Both the position numbers and the translations under genes were made by a program. Below, piece after piece: positions 17,650-25,992 of a stretch of 64,000 nucleotides of DNA. Below the pieces are notes generated by a model. It saw nothing but the letters and a program-made list of their open reading frames with translations. It searched no databases and was not told the origin of the DNA. Numbering within the stretch: position 1 is the first letter of the stretch; every line of letters begins with the position of its first letter. This DNA is from Abyssibius sp040880065 (GTDB lineage Bacteria > Pseudomonadota > Alphaproteobacteria > Rhodobacterales > Rhodobacteraceae), in contig JBBDJE010000003.1 of assembly GCA_040880065.1 (NCBI GenBank), positions 1 to 64,000 on the forward strand. The letters are read 5' to 3'.

Positions 17650-18723
17650 CTAAACCCCACCATGCAACGTCGGCACATCCAGCGCGCCAAATCCGTAATG
17701 CCGCAGCCAGCGCAGATCGGCGTCGAAAAACGCGCGCAAATCCGGTATTCCGTATTTCAGCATGGCAATCCGGTCGATGCCCATGCCAAAGGCAAAGCCC
17801 TGCCACTGGCTGGGGTCAACCCCTGCCGCTTGCAGCACTTTGGAATGGACCATGCCGCTGCCGAGCACTTCCAGCCAGCCATCGCCCTCGCCGACCTTGA
17901 GCTGCCCGTTCTCCCATGAACACTGGATATCGACCTCGGCGCTTGGTTCGGTAAAGGGGAAGTGGCTGGCGCGAAAGCGGGTTTTCACGCTGGTGCCGAA
18001 ATAGGCCGAGAAGAACTGCTCCAGCACCCATTTCAGGTTGGCCATGGAGATGGATTTATCAATCGCCAGCCCCTCGACCTGATGGAACATCGGCGTGTGT
18101 GTAATGTCATAATCAGACCGATACACCCGCCCCGGCGCAATCACCCGGCACGGTGTGCCATGCGCCTCGAGGTGGCGGATCTGCACGGGGCTTGTATGGG
18201 TGCGCAGCACATGCGGCGGGCGGTTGTCGCCCTCAGCCCGGTGCATGTAAAACGTGTCAAGCTCTTGGCGGGCGGGGTGTTCGGGCGCGATGTTCAGCGC
18301 ATCGAAATTGTAAAAATCGGTCTCGATCTGCGGGCCTTCGGCAACCGAAAAGCCAAGATCGGCGAAAATCGCGACGACTTCCTCGGTGACCTGACTGACA
18401 GGGTGGATGCTGCCCTGCGGCACAGGGCGGGCGGGCGCGCTGACATCGAGCCATTCGGCGCGCAGGCGTTCATTCAGCGCGGCATCGCCCAAAGCGGCGC
18501 GCTTGGCGGCAATGGCGGCGTTCACCTCATCCTTCAGCGCGTTGAGCACCGGGCCAACCTCTTGGCGCTGTTCGGGCGTCATCTTGCCAAGCTCGCGCAT
18601 TTTCAGGCTGATCTCGCCCTTTTTGCCAATGCTCGCCACGCGCAAATCTTCCAGCGCCGCCTCATCGCCCGCAGCCCCGACCGCGCCCAGAATCCGTGTT
18701 TTAAGCTTTGCAATATCGTCCAT
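17650..18723 (-). CDS. pheS: Phenylalanine-tRNA ligase alpha subunit
   Basis: The 357-aa catalytic subunit charges tRNA-Phe. The N-terminal coiled coil (residues about 1-100) binds tRNA. Class II motifs follow: motif 2 around RTHTSPVQIRHLE and RVYRSDYDITHTPMFHQVEG, and motif 3 at FGMGIDRIAMLKYGI. In related genomes it follows rplT directly; here an RTX-like gene in the opposite orientation separates the two. Confidence 0.97.
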   Translation of the reverse strand: MDDIAKLKTRILGAVGAAGDEAALEDLRVASIGKKGEISLKMRELGKMTPEQRQEVGPVLNALKDEVNAAIAAKRAALGDAALNERLRAEWLDVSAPARPVPQGSIHPVSQVTEEVVAIFADLGFSVAEGPQIETDFYNFDALNIAPEHPARQELDTFYMHRAEGDNRPPHVLRTHTSPVQIRHLEAHGTPCRVIAPGRVYRSDYDITHTPMFHQVEGLAIDKSISMANLKWVLEQFFSAYFGTSVKTRFRASHFPFTEPSAEVDIQCSWENGQLKVGEGDGWLEVLGSGMVHSKVLQAAGVDPSQWQGFAFGMGIDRIAMLKYGIPDLRAFFDADLRWLRHYGFGALDVPTLHGGV

Positions 18724-18838
18724 AACCCGCCTGCCTCAAAATCCGCTCAACGCGTATCAGAAACAGCGGCGATTGCAAGGCGAAGGGTGTGTTAAGCAAG
18801 TGTTAACCCTACATATGCATAGTTAAATTTGCGTAAAG

Positions 18839-19489
18839 ATGGGGCTTTTTAATATGATCATTACCGGCACGCCCGCGAGCGACACGCTGCACGACACCAT
18901 GCGCCGCGACAAGCTGACAGGCGGCGACGGTGCCGATATTTTCGTGCTGAACCGTGACAACAAGCGTGATTTCATCCTCGATTTTGAAGACGGGTTCGAC
19001 AAGATCGACCTGTCCAGCTTTGCAGTCACCTTTGACGAGGTGTTCATCAAGCGCATTTCGGCGGATACTTTCGTATTCACCATTCGCGGCGAAAGCAACA
19101 ATGTCACCTTCAGCGGGCTTGGTCCGCACGGGCTAAACGCGCTTGGCGCCGATGACTTCATCTTTCACCCCGGTGCCGCCCCACCGACCGTAAACCTGGT
19201 GGCCGATACTACGGGCGCAGACAAGCTTTTTGGCACCTCACGCCCCGATGTGTTCCTGTTCAACCCCGATGGCGAGCGCGACGCGGTGCGCAATTTCGAG
19301 CTTGGCAAGGACAAGCTCGACCTGAAGGCCTTTGACACGAATTTCGGCGCGCTGGTCTTCACCGATGTCAAGCCGGGGCGCGTGCGCATTGAACTCACAG
19401 GCGACTTCGGCACCGAGGCATTGGTGGTGCATGACGGCTCCAAGGCCTTTACCGCGGCCGATTTCTCGGCCAGTGACTTCATATTCTAA
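18839..19489 (+). CDS. RTX-like calcium-binding protein with two tandem domains
   Basis: A 216-aa acidic protein with no classical signal peptide. It opens with ITGTPASDTL and KLTGGDGADIFVL, an RTX-type start, and consists of two related halves of about 100 aa. Each half has the pattern (G/P)D(I/V)F-(L/F)-N followed by a DFxxGxDKxDL motif and ends in ASDFIF or GADDFIF. Such proteins usually bind Ca2+ outside the cell after type I secretion; no secretion genes are near. Met6 (18854) is an equally good start. Its orientation opposes rplT and pheS. Confidence 0.7.
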   Translation: MGLFNMIITGTPASDTLHDTMRRDKLTGGDGADIFVLNRDNKRDFILDFEDGFDKIDLSSFAVTFDEVFIKRISADTFVFTIRGESNNVTFSGLGPHGLNALGADDFIFHPGAAPPTVNLVADTTGADKLFGTSRPDVFLFNPDGERDAVRNFELGKDKLDLKAFDTNFGALVFTDVKPGRVRIELTGDFGTEALVVHDGSKAFTAADFSASDFIF

Positions 19490-19494
19490 CCAAG

Positions 19495-19525
19495 AAAAAA
19501 CCCGCCACTTGCGTAGCGGGTTTTT
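19495..19525. terminator. Bidirectional terminator between the RTX-like gene and rplT
   Basis: AAAAAA, then CCCGC (19501-19505) pairing with GCGGG (19516-19520), then TTTTT. The A and T runs give a U-tail in both directions, ending the convergent RTX-like and rplT transcripts. Confidence 0.8.
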
Positions 19526-19547
19526 CAAAACTCAAAAGACGCAGGCT

Positions 19548-19910
19548 TTAGGCCAGCGCAGCCTTTGCGCGTGCGGCGATATCGTTGAACGCAGTCGGCT
19601 CGGTCACGGCCAGATCAGCCAGAACCTTGCGGTCAACTTCAATACCAGCCAGCGCCAGCCCGTTGATGAAGCGCGAATAGGTCAGCTTTTCATCGAACGC
19701 GCGCACGGCGGCGTTGATCCGCTGGATCCACAACGCGCGGAAATTCCGCTTGCGGTTCTTGCGGTCACGCGTTGCATATTGCATCGCCTTGTCAACCGAC
19801 TGGGTGGCCGTGCGGAAATTGCGCGAACGTGCGCCATAATGGCCTTTTGCGGCCTTAACAACTCTGCGGTGACGGGCGTGGGTTACAACGCCGCTCTTAA
19901 CTCTCGACAT
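19548..19910 (-). CDS. rplT: 50S ribosomal protein L20
   Basis: The 120-aa product starts MSRVKSGVVTHARHRRVVKAAKGHYGAR in the usual way (basic N-terminal arm that threads 23S rRNA) and ends with the globular domain INGLALAGIEVDRKVLADLA. L20 is needed early in 50S assembly. The gene follows rpmI by 12 bp. infC is not in the window. Confidence 0.98.
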   Translation of the reverse strand: MSRVKSGVVTHARHRRVVKAAKGHYGARSRNFRTATQSVDKAMQYATRDRKNRKRNFRALWIQRINAAVRAFDEKLTYSRFINGLALAGIEVDRKVLADLAVTEPTAFNDIAARAKAALA

Positions 19911-19922
19911 GTTTCAGGCCTC

Positions 19923-20123
19923 CTAGCGGTGATACGGCATGTATGTTTTCACGATGGCTTCATCCGCCGCGCAAAGTGTGGTTGTGCCACGTGCGTTACG
20001 AATGAATTTACGTGAGCGTTTGATCATGCCATGGCGTTTGCCGGCCTGAGCGGCAACAACGCGACCGGTCGCGGTTACCTTAAAGCGCTTTTTTGCGCTT
20101 GATTTGGTCTTCATCTTGGGCAT
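19923..20123 (-). CDS. rpmI: 50S ribosomal protein L35
   Basis: A 66-aa basic protein beginning MPKMKTKSSAKKRFKVTATG and containing KRHGMIKRSRKFIRNARG, the usual L35 signature. It is co-transcribed with rplT. The 112 bp upstream separate it from a small membrane protein gene. Confidence 0.98.
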   Translation of the reverse strand: MPKMKTKSSAKKRFKVTATGRVVAAQAGKRHGMIKRSRKFIRNARGTTTLCAADEAIVKTYMPYHR

Positions 20124-20235
20124 TTCAATCTCCTATCAGGATCAAGCATTCAAGCACGACTCGGCAGCCCTATTCGGCCGGTCGCACCGGTGGAGCGCGC
20201 CTGATACTAGGCGCGCGGGGCTTTTGCAAGCCCTA

Positions 20236-20460
20236 TCAGAACACCCTGCCGATCAGTTTGAACAGGGCGTTGGGCACATCGGCGGGCATCATTCCACCGG
20301 GTTGCAGCGTGTTGGCATAAACCAACAGCCCGCCGCCTATTGCAAAGACAAACACGCCAAGCCCGATGGGCTTGCGCGTGGTAACCGAGGCAAAGAACTT
20401 GATAAGCCCGATGATCAGCAGAAAGCTGCCGCCAAGAATAAAGATTTCATAGTCCGACAT
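20236..20460 (-). CDS. Small conserved membrane protein, function unknown
   Basis: A 74-aa product with two transmembrane segments (about residues 7-25 and 32-49). It lies 24 bp after pyk on the same strand and so is probably part of the pyk transcript. Similar short proteins sit next to pyk in related bacteria as I recall, but none has a known role. Confidence 0.7.
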   Translation of the reverse strand: MSDYEIFILGGSFLLIIGLIKFFASVTTRKPIGLGVFVFAIGGGLLVYANTLQPGGMMPADVPNALFKLIGRVF

Positions 20461-20484
20461 AGCAGCCTTCCCTTCGCATCGCCG

Positions 20485-21942
20485 TTACTCGGCTTCCCTG
20501 GCAAAAATGAGCTCTTCCTGCACAGGGGCAACGCGCAAAATATTTGTGCTGCCGGGGGTGTTGAACGGCACACCCGCAGTCACGACAATTTTGTCGCCGT
20601 CCACGCCGAACCCATAGGCACGGGCAGCGCGGACTGCAAGCACAACGGCCATTTTGAAGCGGTCAACCTCGTCAGTCACCACACAATGCAGCCCCCATGA
20701 AAGCGCCAGCCGCCGCGCTGTGCGCATAAGCGGCGTGAGCGCAATAATCGGCACACTCGGGCGTTCACGTGCGGCCAATAGCGCAGTGGTGCCGGAATGG
20801 GTAAAACAGGCTATGGCCGAAACATCGGTCGTTTCAGCCACTTCGCGGGCGGCAACCGTAATCGCATCGGCCACGCGGTGGCGCGCCGGCGTGCGGCTGG
20901 CCTCGATCACCTGACGATAGATCGTATCGGCCTCCACCGATTCCGCTACATTGCTCATCGTGGTCACGGCTTCGATCGGGTAATCGCCTGCGGCGCTTTC
21001 AGCGCTGAGCATAACCGCATCGGCACCCTCATAGATCGCCTGCGCCACATCCGAAACCTCGGCGCGTGTCGGCACGGGCGAGGTGATCATGCTTTCCATC
21101 ATCTGCGTTGCCACAATCACCGGCTTGCCAACATTCCGGCAGGCACGCACAAGGCGCTTTTGAATGGGCGGCAGGGCATGCACGGGCAATTCCACGCCCA
21201 GATCACCGCGCGCAACCATAATCCCGTCGGCAACGGCCAGAATCTCGTCAAACGCTTTTACGGCGGCGGGCTTTTCAATTTTCGCCACAATCGCGGCGCG
21301 GCCTTTTACCAACGCACGCGCTTCGGTCACATCGGCGGCGCGCTGCACGAAAGACAGGGCCAGCCAGTCAACACCAAGCTCGCAGACAAATTCCAGATCG
21401 GCACGGTCCTTTTCGGACAGCGCCGCCAGCGGCAGCACGACATCGGGCACATTCACGCCCTTGCGGTTGGAAATTTCGCCGCCGACCTCGACAACCGTTT
21501 CGGCAAAATCATCGCCCCGTGCGGTCACGACAACCCGCAATTTTCCATCATTGATCAGCAGCGTAGAGCCAACTTCGAGCGCTTGCAAAATCTCGGGGTG
21601 CGGCAGGTTCACGCGCCGTGCATCGCCGGGTGCTTCGTCAAGATCAAAGCGAAAGGCCGCGCCTTCTTCCAGCATTTCAGCGTCATTGGCAAAGATGCCG
21701 CAGCGTAGTTTCGGCCCTTGCAGGTCGGCCAGAATAGCAATCGGGCGGCCGCGCTCGGCTTCGATTTCGCGGATGAAAGCATGGCGGGTGCGAATTTCGT
21801 CATGGCTGCCATGGCTCATGTTCAGGCGAAACACATCGGCCCCGGCCATGAACAGATTGTCGATCATCTCTTTGCTGCTGGATGCAGGCCCCAGCGTGGC
21901 TACGATTTTGACATTGCGCTTTCGGCGAATGTTGTCGGTCAT
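20485..21942 (-). CDS. pyk: Pyruvate kinase
   Basis: This 485-aa enzyme converts phosphoenolpyruvate and ADP to pyruvate and ATP. Typical segments are KIVATLGPASSSKEMI at the N-terminus, MSHGSHDE, the catalytic KIEKPAAV (Lys and Glu), MVARGDLGVELP and ATQMMESMI. The C-terminal allosteric domain contains CFTHSGTTALLAARERP. Length fits the bacterial enzyme. Confidence 0.98.
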   Translation of the reverse strand: MTDNIRRKRNVKIVATLGPASSSKEMIDNLFMAGADVFRLNMSHGSHDEIRTRHAFIREIEAERGRPIAILADLQGPKLRCGIFANDAEMLEEGAAFRFDLDEAPGDARRVNLPHPEILQALEVGSTLLINDGKLRVVVTARGDDFAETVVEVGGEISNRKGVNVPDVVLPLAALSEKDRADLEFVCELGVDWLALSFVQRAADVTEARALVKGRAAIVAKIEKPAAVKAFDEILAVADGIMVARGDLGVELPVHALPPIQKRLVRACRNVGKPVIVATQMMESMITSPVPTRAEVSDVAQAIYEGADAVMLSAESAAGDYPIEAVTTMSNVAESVEADTIYRQVIEASRTPARHRVADAITVAAREVAETTDVSAIACFTHSGTTALLAARERPSVPIIALTPLMRTARRLALSWGLHCVVTDEVDRFKMAVVLAVRAARAYGFGVDGDKIVVTAGVPFNTPGSTNILRVAPVQEELIFAREAE

Positions 21943-22088
21943 TCAGATCTGCTTTCACTCAAGGTTTGGGGCCTGAGCGCCTTATAGCGCATGGATCAAA
22001 GCTTGTCCGAATAATTTCTGCGAAACCACACAGGCTTGCAAAATGCTTCGCCAATGCCCAAAACAAGCGCAAAGTTTAAGGAATGCCT

Positions 22089-22838
22089 ATGTCCGAGCCC
22101 GCTTTCTTTGCCGAAAACCAGGCTGGCAGCGCGCCCGTTCTGGTGCTGTGCGACCATGCCACAAACCGCGTGCCGCCTTCGGTGAACGGCGGCAGCCTTG
22201 GCATTTGCGCCGATGATATGAACCGGCATATCGCCTATGATGTCGGCGCCTTGGGTGTGGCCCGCCTGCTGGCAACAGCGCTTGATGCCCCGCTTCTGGC
22301 CACCAATTTTTCGCGCCTCGTGATCGACCCGAACCGCGGCGAAGACGACCCGACCCTGCTGATGAAGCTTTATGACGGCACAATTATCGAGGGCAACCGG
22401 CATGCCGATGCGGCTGAAAAGCAGCGCCGGATCAACGCCTTCCACCGCCCCTATCACCACGCGATCGCCGCACGGCTGGATGTATGGTTGGATAGCGGTG
22501 TCACGCCAGCGGTTATCTCGGTCCATTCCTTTACGCCACAATTGCGCGGACGCGGGTTAAGGCCTTGGCATATAGGCGTTTTATGGGATGAAGACATGCG
22601 TATGGCCCAACCACTGATCGACCGGCTTTCTGAAAATCCGGCGCTGGTTGTTGGCAGTAACGAGCCCTATGCTGGCTCGTATCATGGCGATACGATGTAT
22701 TTTCACGCCACGCAGCGCCAATTGCCGCAAGTGCTGATCGAATTGCGCAATGACCTCATCGAATGCGAGGCCGGGCAGGCGCAATGGGCCGGGGTGTTGG
22801 CACCGGTTTTATCAAATATTTTGAAAGGGTTAGACTGA
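22089..22838 (+). CDS. N-formylglutamate amidohydrolase-family protein
   Basis: About 249 aa, of the family that hydrolyses N-formyl-L-glutamate to formate and glutamate (last step of one histidine-degradation route). Characteristic segments are VLVLCDHATNRVP, DIGALGVARLLA-like YDVGALGVARLLA, SRLVIDPNR and SVHSFTP. Other histidine-degradation genes are absent, so the substrate may differ. The start is taken as MSEPAFF; an ATG two codons upstream is possible. The stop overlaps the next start (TGATG). Confidence 0.85.
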   Translation: MSEPAFFAENQAGSAPVLVLCDHATNRVPPSVNGGSLGICADDMNRHIAYDVGALGVARLLATALDAPLLATNFSRLVIDPNRGEDDPTLLMKLYDGTIIEGNRHADAAEKQRRINAFHRPYHHAIAARLDVWLDSGVTPAVISVHSFTPQLRGRGLRPWHIGVLWDEDMRMAQPLIDRLSENPALVVGSNEPYAGSYHGDTMYFHATQRQLPQVLIELRNDLIECEAGQAQWAGVLAPVLSNILKGLD

Positions 22839-23137
22839 TGAACAAGCAAACCGAAACAGCGCTCGAAGCCGCAGCCTTTCGCGCCTTGCGTAGCCATTTG
22901 CAGGCGCGCACCGACGTTCAGAACATCGACATGATGAATTTGGCCGGTTTTTGCCGCAACTGCCTGTCGCGCTGGTATCAGGAAGCCGCCGAAGCGCAAG
23001 GTATTGAAATGGATAAGGAAACCGCGCGCGAAGCATTTTATGGCATGCCCTATGAAGACTGGCGCGACCGTTACCAGACCAAGGCGACCGATGCCCAAAA
23101 AGAGGCCTTCAAAACCAGCCACGCGGCGCATGATTGA
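22838..23137 (+). CDS. DUF1244-family protein
   Basis: A 99-aa product starting MNKQTETALEAAAFRALRSHL. It contains NLAGFCRNCLSRWYQEAAE and AFYGMPYEDWRDRYQT, which I recognise as the DUF1244 family, with a CRNC cysteine pair. Function is unknown. It is translationally coupled to the amidohydrolase gene by a TGATG overlap. Confidence 0.88.
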   Translation: MNKQTETALEAAAFRALRSHLQARTDVQNIDMMNLAGFCRNCLSRWYQEAAEAQGIEMDKETAREAFYGMPYEDWRDRYQTKATDAQKEAFKTSHAAHD

Positions 23138-23211
23138 AGTTACATTGTAGCAATTGGTGCCATCAAAAGTTTTAGTGTAACGCTAATTCCTGCACCAGAA
23201 GTTACAATGTA
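23136..23211. repeat. 14-bp direct repeat upstream of the znuA-type pseudogene
   Basis: GAAGTTACATTGTA at 23136-23149 and GAAGTTACAATGTA at 23198-23211 differ at one base, which is the centre of a small palindrome TACA-N-TGTA. The pair may be a relic of a metal-regulator operator. This is inference. Confidence 0.4.
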
Positions 23212-23243
23212 TCGGCAATTTCGCGGAATTCGAAAGCCAGATC

Positions 23244-23675
23244 ATGACAATCGGGCGCGTTTTTTGGCAGGTTATGGTGGGTTTTCCGAGTGTTCCTGCA
23301 CCGGCTTTTGCCACTGTATTTGCAACCCTGGCACTGGCAGATCAGTTGAAAATTTTCACCAGCATCGTCCCCAAACATTATGGCCGAAATTTTAGCAAGG
23401 CGCTAAACACCGAAACTGCTTGAGCCAGCGTGGGCCGGCCCGCATGATTTTGCCCCGCGCATGAGCCGGATTCGTGCCCTGCAAAATGCAGATACCATTG
23501 TGGTGAAGGGCAATGGAATGGAGTTGTGGTGGGAAGATGTGGCTGGCCAAATCCGTGCGGACCCGCAGTGATTGTTCTGGGCCGCCTACCCCTTGCCAGC
23601 CGCCACCTGCTGCGCGAACCCGCGTATGATTTGCAGGAATACCGGCATGAGCACACACACACGAGCATGAACACA
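23244..23675 (+). pseudogene. Decayed znuA-type zinc/manganese ABC transporter binding protein
   Basis: Three pieces in two frames look like parts of one metal-binding solute receptor. Piece 1 (23244-23423) has a signal-peptide-like stretch and LADQLKIFTSIVP. Piece 2 (about 23407-23571, shifted frame) has LEPAWAGPHDFAPRM and IRALQNADTIVVKGNGMEL, close to the ZnuA pattern HDFxPxPSxxRALxxADLVVxxGxxxE. Piece 3 (23568-23675) ends in a His-rich YRHEHTHT. The whole is about 430 bp, against about 900 bp for an intact gene, and no permease or ATPase gene is near. This fills the 560-bp gap between DUF1244 and the transaminase gene. Confidence 0.65.
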
Positions 23676-23689
23676 TAAATCAGGCAAAA

Positions 23690-23707
23690 CGCGGCCTTCA
23701 GGTCGCG
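23690..23707 (-). terminator. Possible terminator of the transaminase operon
   Basis: On the minus strand CGCGACC-TGAA-GGCCGCG (one mismatch) is followed by TTTTGCC. The stem includes the end of the transaminase gene. Confidence 0.35.
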
Positions 23708-24552
23708 GCCTTACGACTTTCTTCTATGTAAAGCGCGCGCAGGCGTTGGGTGATCGGGCCGGGCTCGCCGCTGCCGATCGCTACCCCGTCAACCTTAACG
23801 ACGGGGCAAAGCAGCGAACCCGCCGAGGTGATAAACGCCTCTTGCGCGGCCTGCGCCTCAAGAATTGTAAAGGGGCGTTCCTCCACCTTCATCTGCACTT
23901 CACCCGCATAGCGCATAAGCGCTTTGCGGGTGATCCCGTGCAGGATATGGTTGGAAAGATGGCGGGTGAGCAGCGTGCCGTCGGCGGTGATGATCCACGC
24001 GTTGTTCGAACTGCCCTCGGTGACAAAACCGTCTTCAACGAACCAGGCGTCATCGGCCCCGGCCTGATGCGCATTGTTTTTGGCCAGTGCCGCCCCCAGC
24101 AGTTGCGTGGTTTTAATGTCGCGCCGCCCCCAGCGAATATCGGGAACCGTTACCACCGCAATGCCGCGCACCGCACTGGGCATATTCACCAGATCGCGGG
24201 CCTGGGTGAAGGCGACAACCGTAGGGGTGAGCGTGTCGGGCCACAAAAAATCGCGGTCATGCGCGCCACGTGTAATTTGCAAGTAGATACCGCCTTCGAT
24301 AAGCGCGTTGCGGTTGATGAGTTCGCGGTGCATGGCTATGAGCGCGGGTTCATCTAGCGGTGCGGGAATGTCAAGCGCATCCAGCGAACGGGCCAGCCGC
24401 GCCATATGGCCGGGGAAGTCGCACAGCTTGCCATCCAGCACCATGGTAACTTCGTAAACCGAGTCCGCCATGAGAAAGCCACGGTCAAACACCGAAATTT
24501 TCGCTTCATCTTCAGGCAGATAGCTTCCGTTAATGTAAACGGTACGGCCCAT
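23698..24552 (-). CDS. D-amino-acid transaminase (class IV PLP aminotransferase)
   Basis: A 284-aa fold-type IV aminotransferase. It begins GRTVYINGSYLPEDEAKISV, has FDRGFLMADSVYE, the PLP lysine at about residue 147 (RRDIKTTQLLGA), and EGSSNNAWII for phosphate binding. The ITRGAHDRDF segment resembles the RGxxxR substrate loop of D-alanine transaminase, which favours D-amino acids over branched-chain ones. The neighbouring dipeptide epimerase, which handles L-Ala-D-Glu, agrees with a role in D-alanine/D-glutamate or cell-wall peptide use. Confidence 0.85.
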   Translation of the reverse strand: MGRTVYINGSYLPEDEAKISVFDRGFLMADSVYEVTMVLDGKLCDFPGHMARLARSLDALDIPAPLDEPALIAMHRELINRNALIEGGIYLQITRGAHDRDFLWPDTLTPTVVAFTQARDLVNMPSAVRGIAVVTVPDIRWGRRDIKTTQLLGAALAKNNAHQAGADDAWFVEDGFVTEGSSNNAWIITADGTLLTRHLSNHILHGITRKALMRYAGEVQMKVEERPFTILEAQAAQEAFITSAGSLLCPVVKVDGVAIGSGEPGPITQRLRALYIEESRKAAT

Positions 24553-24573
24553 CTTATTCCTCGCTGGTGGTTG

Positions 24574-25551
24574 CTACCCCCAAAGGCCCGGGGCGGCGGG
24601 ATGCACCTGCGCATCCTCGTATTTCAACCCATTAAACCGGTCGGCGCGCAGCCACAAGGGGCCGTCAAGGTCAACAAATTCCGCGCCCTGCGCCACAAGT
24701 TGCGCAGGCGCAATGGAAAGCGAGGAACTGAGCATACAGCCAACCATAATACCAAAGCCTTGCGCGCGGGCGGCACTTCGCAGGGCCAGTGCCTCGGTCA
24801 ACCCGCCGCATTTATCAAGCTTGATGTTGACGAGGTCGTATAGGCCGGCAAGCGAAGGCAAGCTGGCACGGTCAACACAGCTTTCATCGGCGCAAAGCGG
24901 CACGGGGCGGGGCTGGCCGCGAAGGGCTTCCTGTTCGACTGCCAAAAGCGGTTGTTCGATCATCGCCACGCCAAGCTGTGCGAATTGCGGCGCGAGAGCA
25001 AGGTAGTCGTCCAGCGTCCAGCCTTCATTGGCATCGACAACAAGCCGCGTATTTGGTGCGCCCTTGTGAACGGCGGCGAGGCGATCAAGGTCGCCGACAC
25101 CACCAAGCTTGACCTTGAGCACCGGGCGTGCGCGCGCCGCAACGGCGGCACGGTGCATCGCCGCGGGCGTATCAAGCGAGATGGTCAGCGCGGTGGTAAC
25201 GGGTTGGGGCGGGGCAAGCCCTGCCAGTTGCCAGACGGGCTGGCCGGTTTGCTTGGCGCGCAAATCCCAACGGGCACAATCAAGCGCGTTGCGCGCGGCA
25301 CCGGGGGGGAGCGCTTGCAAATCGCCAGCGCTGGGGAATTCGGCAAGCACGGCACTTTCGATCTGATTGATAACCCCGTCGCAGCTTTCGCCAAACCGCG
25401 CGAAAGGCTGGCACTCGCCGCGGCCATAATGGGTGCCATCGTGCAAGGTGACAGTGACAAGCTCCGCCGCCAACCGCGTGCCGCGCGAAATGACAAAGGG
25501 TTTTTTCAGCGGTAACCGCGCGTAGCCAAGCTGAACCAGACGGGGCTTCAC
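24574..25551 (-). CDS. Dipeptide epimerase (L-Ala-D/L-Glu epimerase type)
   Basis: A 325-aa enolase-superfamily enzyme. The catalytic pair KVK (Lys146 and Lys148, in PVLKVKLGG) and the second-side lysine in NIKLDKCGG are present. The metal ligands fall in VVDANEGW, IEQPL and CADESC, as in the muconate-lactonising subgroup. L-Ala-D/L-Glu epimerases recycle muropeptides released from peptidoglycan. Its ATG overlaps the upstream gene's stop by 1-4 nt, and the transaminase gene follows after 21 bp, so the three form one operon. Confidence 0.88.
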   Translation of the reverse strand: MKPRLVQLGYARLPLKKPFVISRGTRLAAELVTVTLHDGTHYGRGECQPFARFGESCDGVINQIESAVLAEFPSAGDLQALPPGAARNALDCARWDLRAKQTGQPVWQLAGLAPPQPVTTALTISLDTPAAMHRAAVAARARPVLKVKLGGVGDLDRLAAVHKGAPNTRLVVDANEGWTLDDYLALAPQFAQLGVAMIEQPLLAVEQEALRGQPRPVPLCADESCVDRASLPSLAGLYDLVNIKLDKCGGLTEALALRSAARAQGFGIMVGCMLSSSLSIAPAQLVAQGAEFVDLDGPLWLRADRFNGLKYEDAQVHPAAPGLWG

Positions 25552-25892
25552 TAGCGCAAATAGGCGACAGGGGTTTCCGGGTCGCGCTCAAAATCGACCG
25601 GGGGGCTGGCAAAAACTTCGGTGCGCCATTTGAACGTATAGGTGAGCACGTCGCCATCTTCATCGGCGCGCATGATCAGGCATTGGGCCATCTGGCGCGC
25701 GCCGTCATACAAATCGACATAACCGCGCAGCGTGGGTGCAACATCGGCCGCGATGGCGAAACCGTCATCCCATAAATCAAGGATCGGGTAGGTTTTGCCA
25801 TCGACCTGTATGCGCAAACGATGCTTGCGGCCAAGGCCGCGACGCTCGGCACTGCGCAACCCGTCGAGCACCTCTTTGGACAAATACGACAT
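25551..25892 (-). CDS. Small conserved protein of unknown function
   Basis: A 113-aa soluble protein rich in beta-strand (RLRIQVDGKTYPILDLWDDGFAI). The general look, a short beta-barrel with a W-D-x-G-F segment, recalls PilZ-like domains, but the PilZ c-di-GMP motif RxxxR / DxSxxG is not clearly present. It is the first gene of the epimerase-transaminase operon. Function unknown. Confidence 0.65.
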   Translation of the reverse strand: MSYLSKEVLDGLRSAERRGLGRKHRLRIQVDGKTYPILDLWDDGFAIAADVAPTLRGYVDLYDGARQMAQCLIMRADEDGDVLTYTFKWRTEVFASPPVDFERDPETPVAYLR

Positions 25893-25992
25893 GGGCGACT
25901 CCTTTGCACAAGTTTGGGCGCAGCGCGGTTAACAAATCAAGTCACTTGGCAGAATTATTTATGACATTGGCGTCAGGAGCGACGATTTAGCG

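Noticed and set aside
23378..23676. Two minus-strand frames in the gap downstream of the transaminase gene
   Set aside because: Cys/His-rich low-complexity readings; the plus strand shows ZnuA-like pieces instead.
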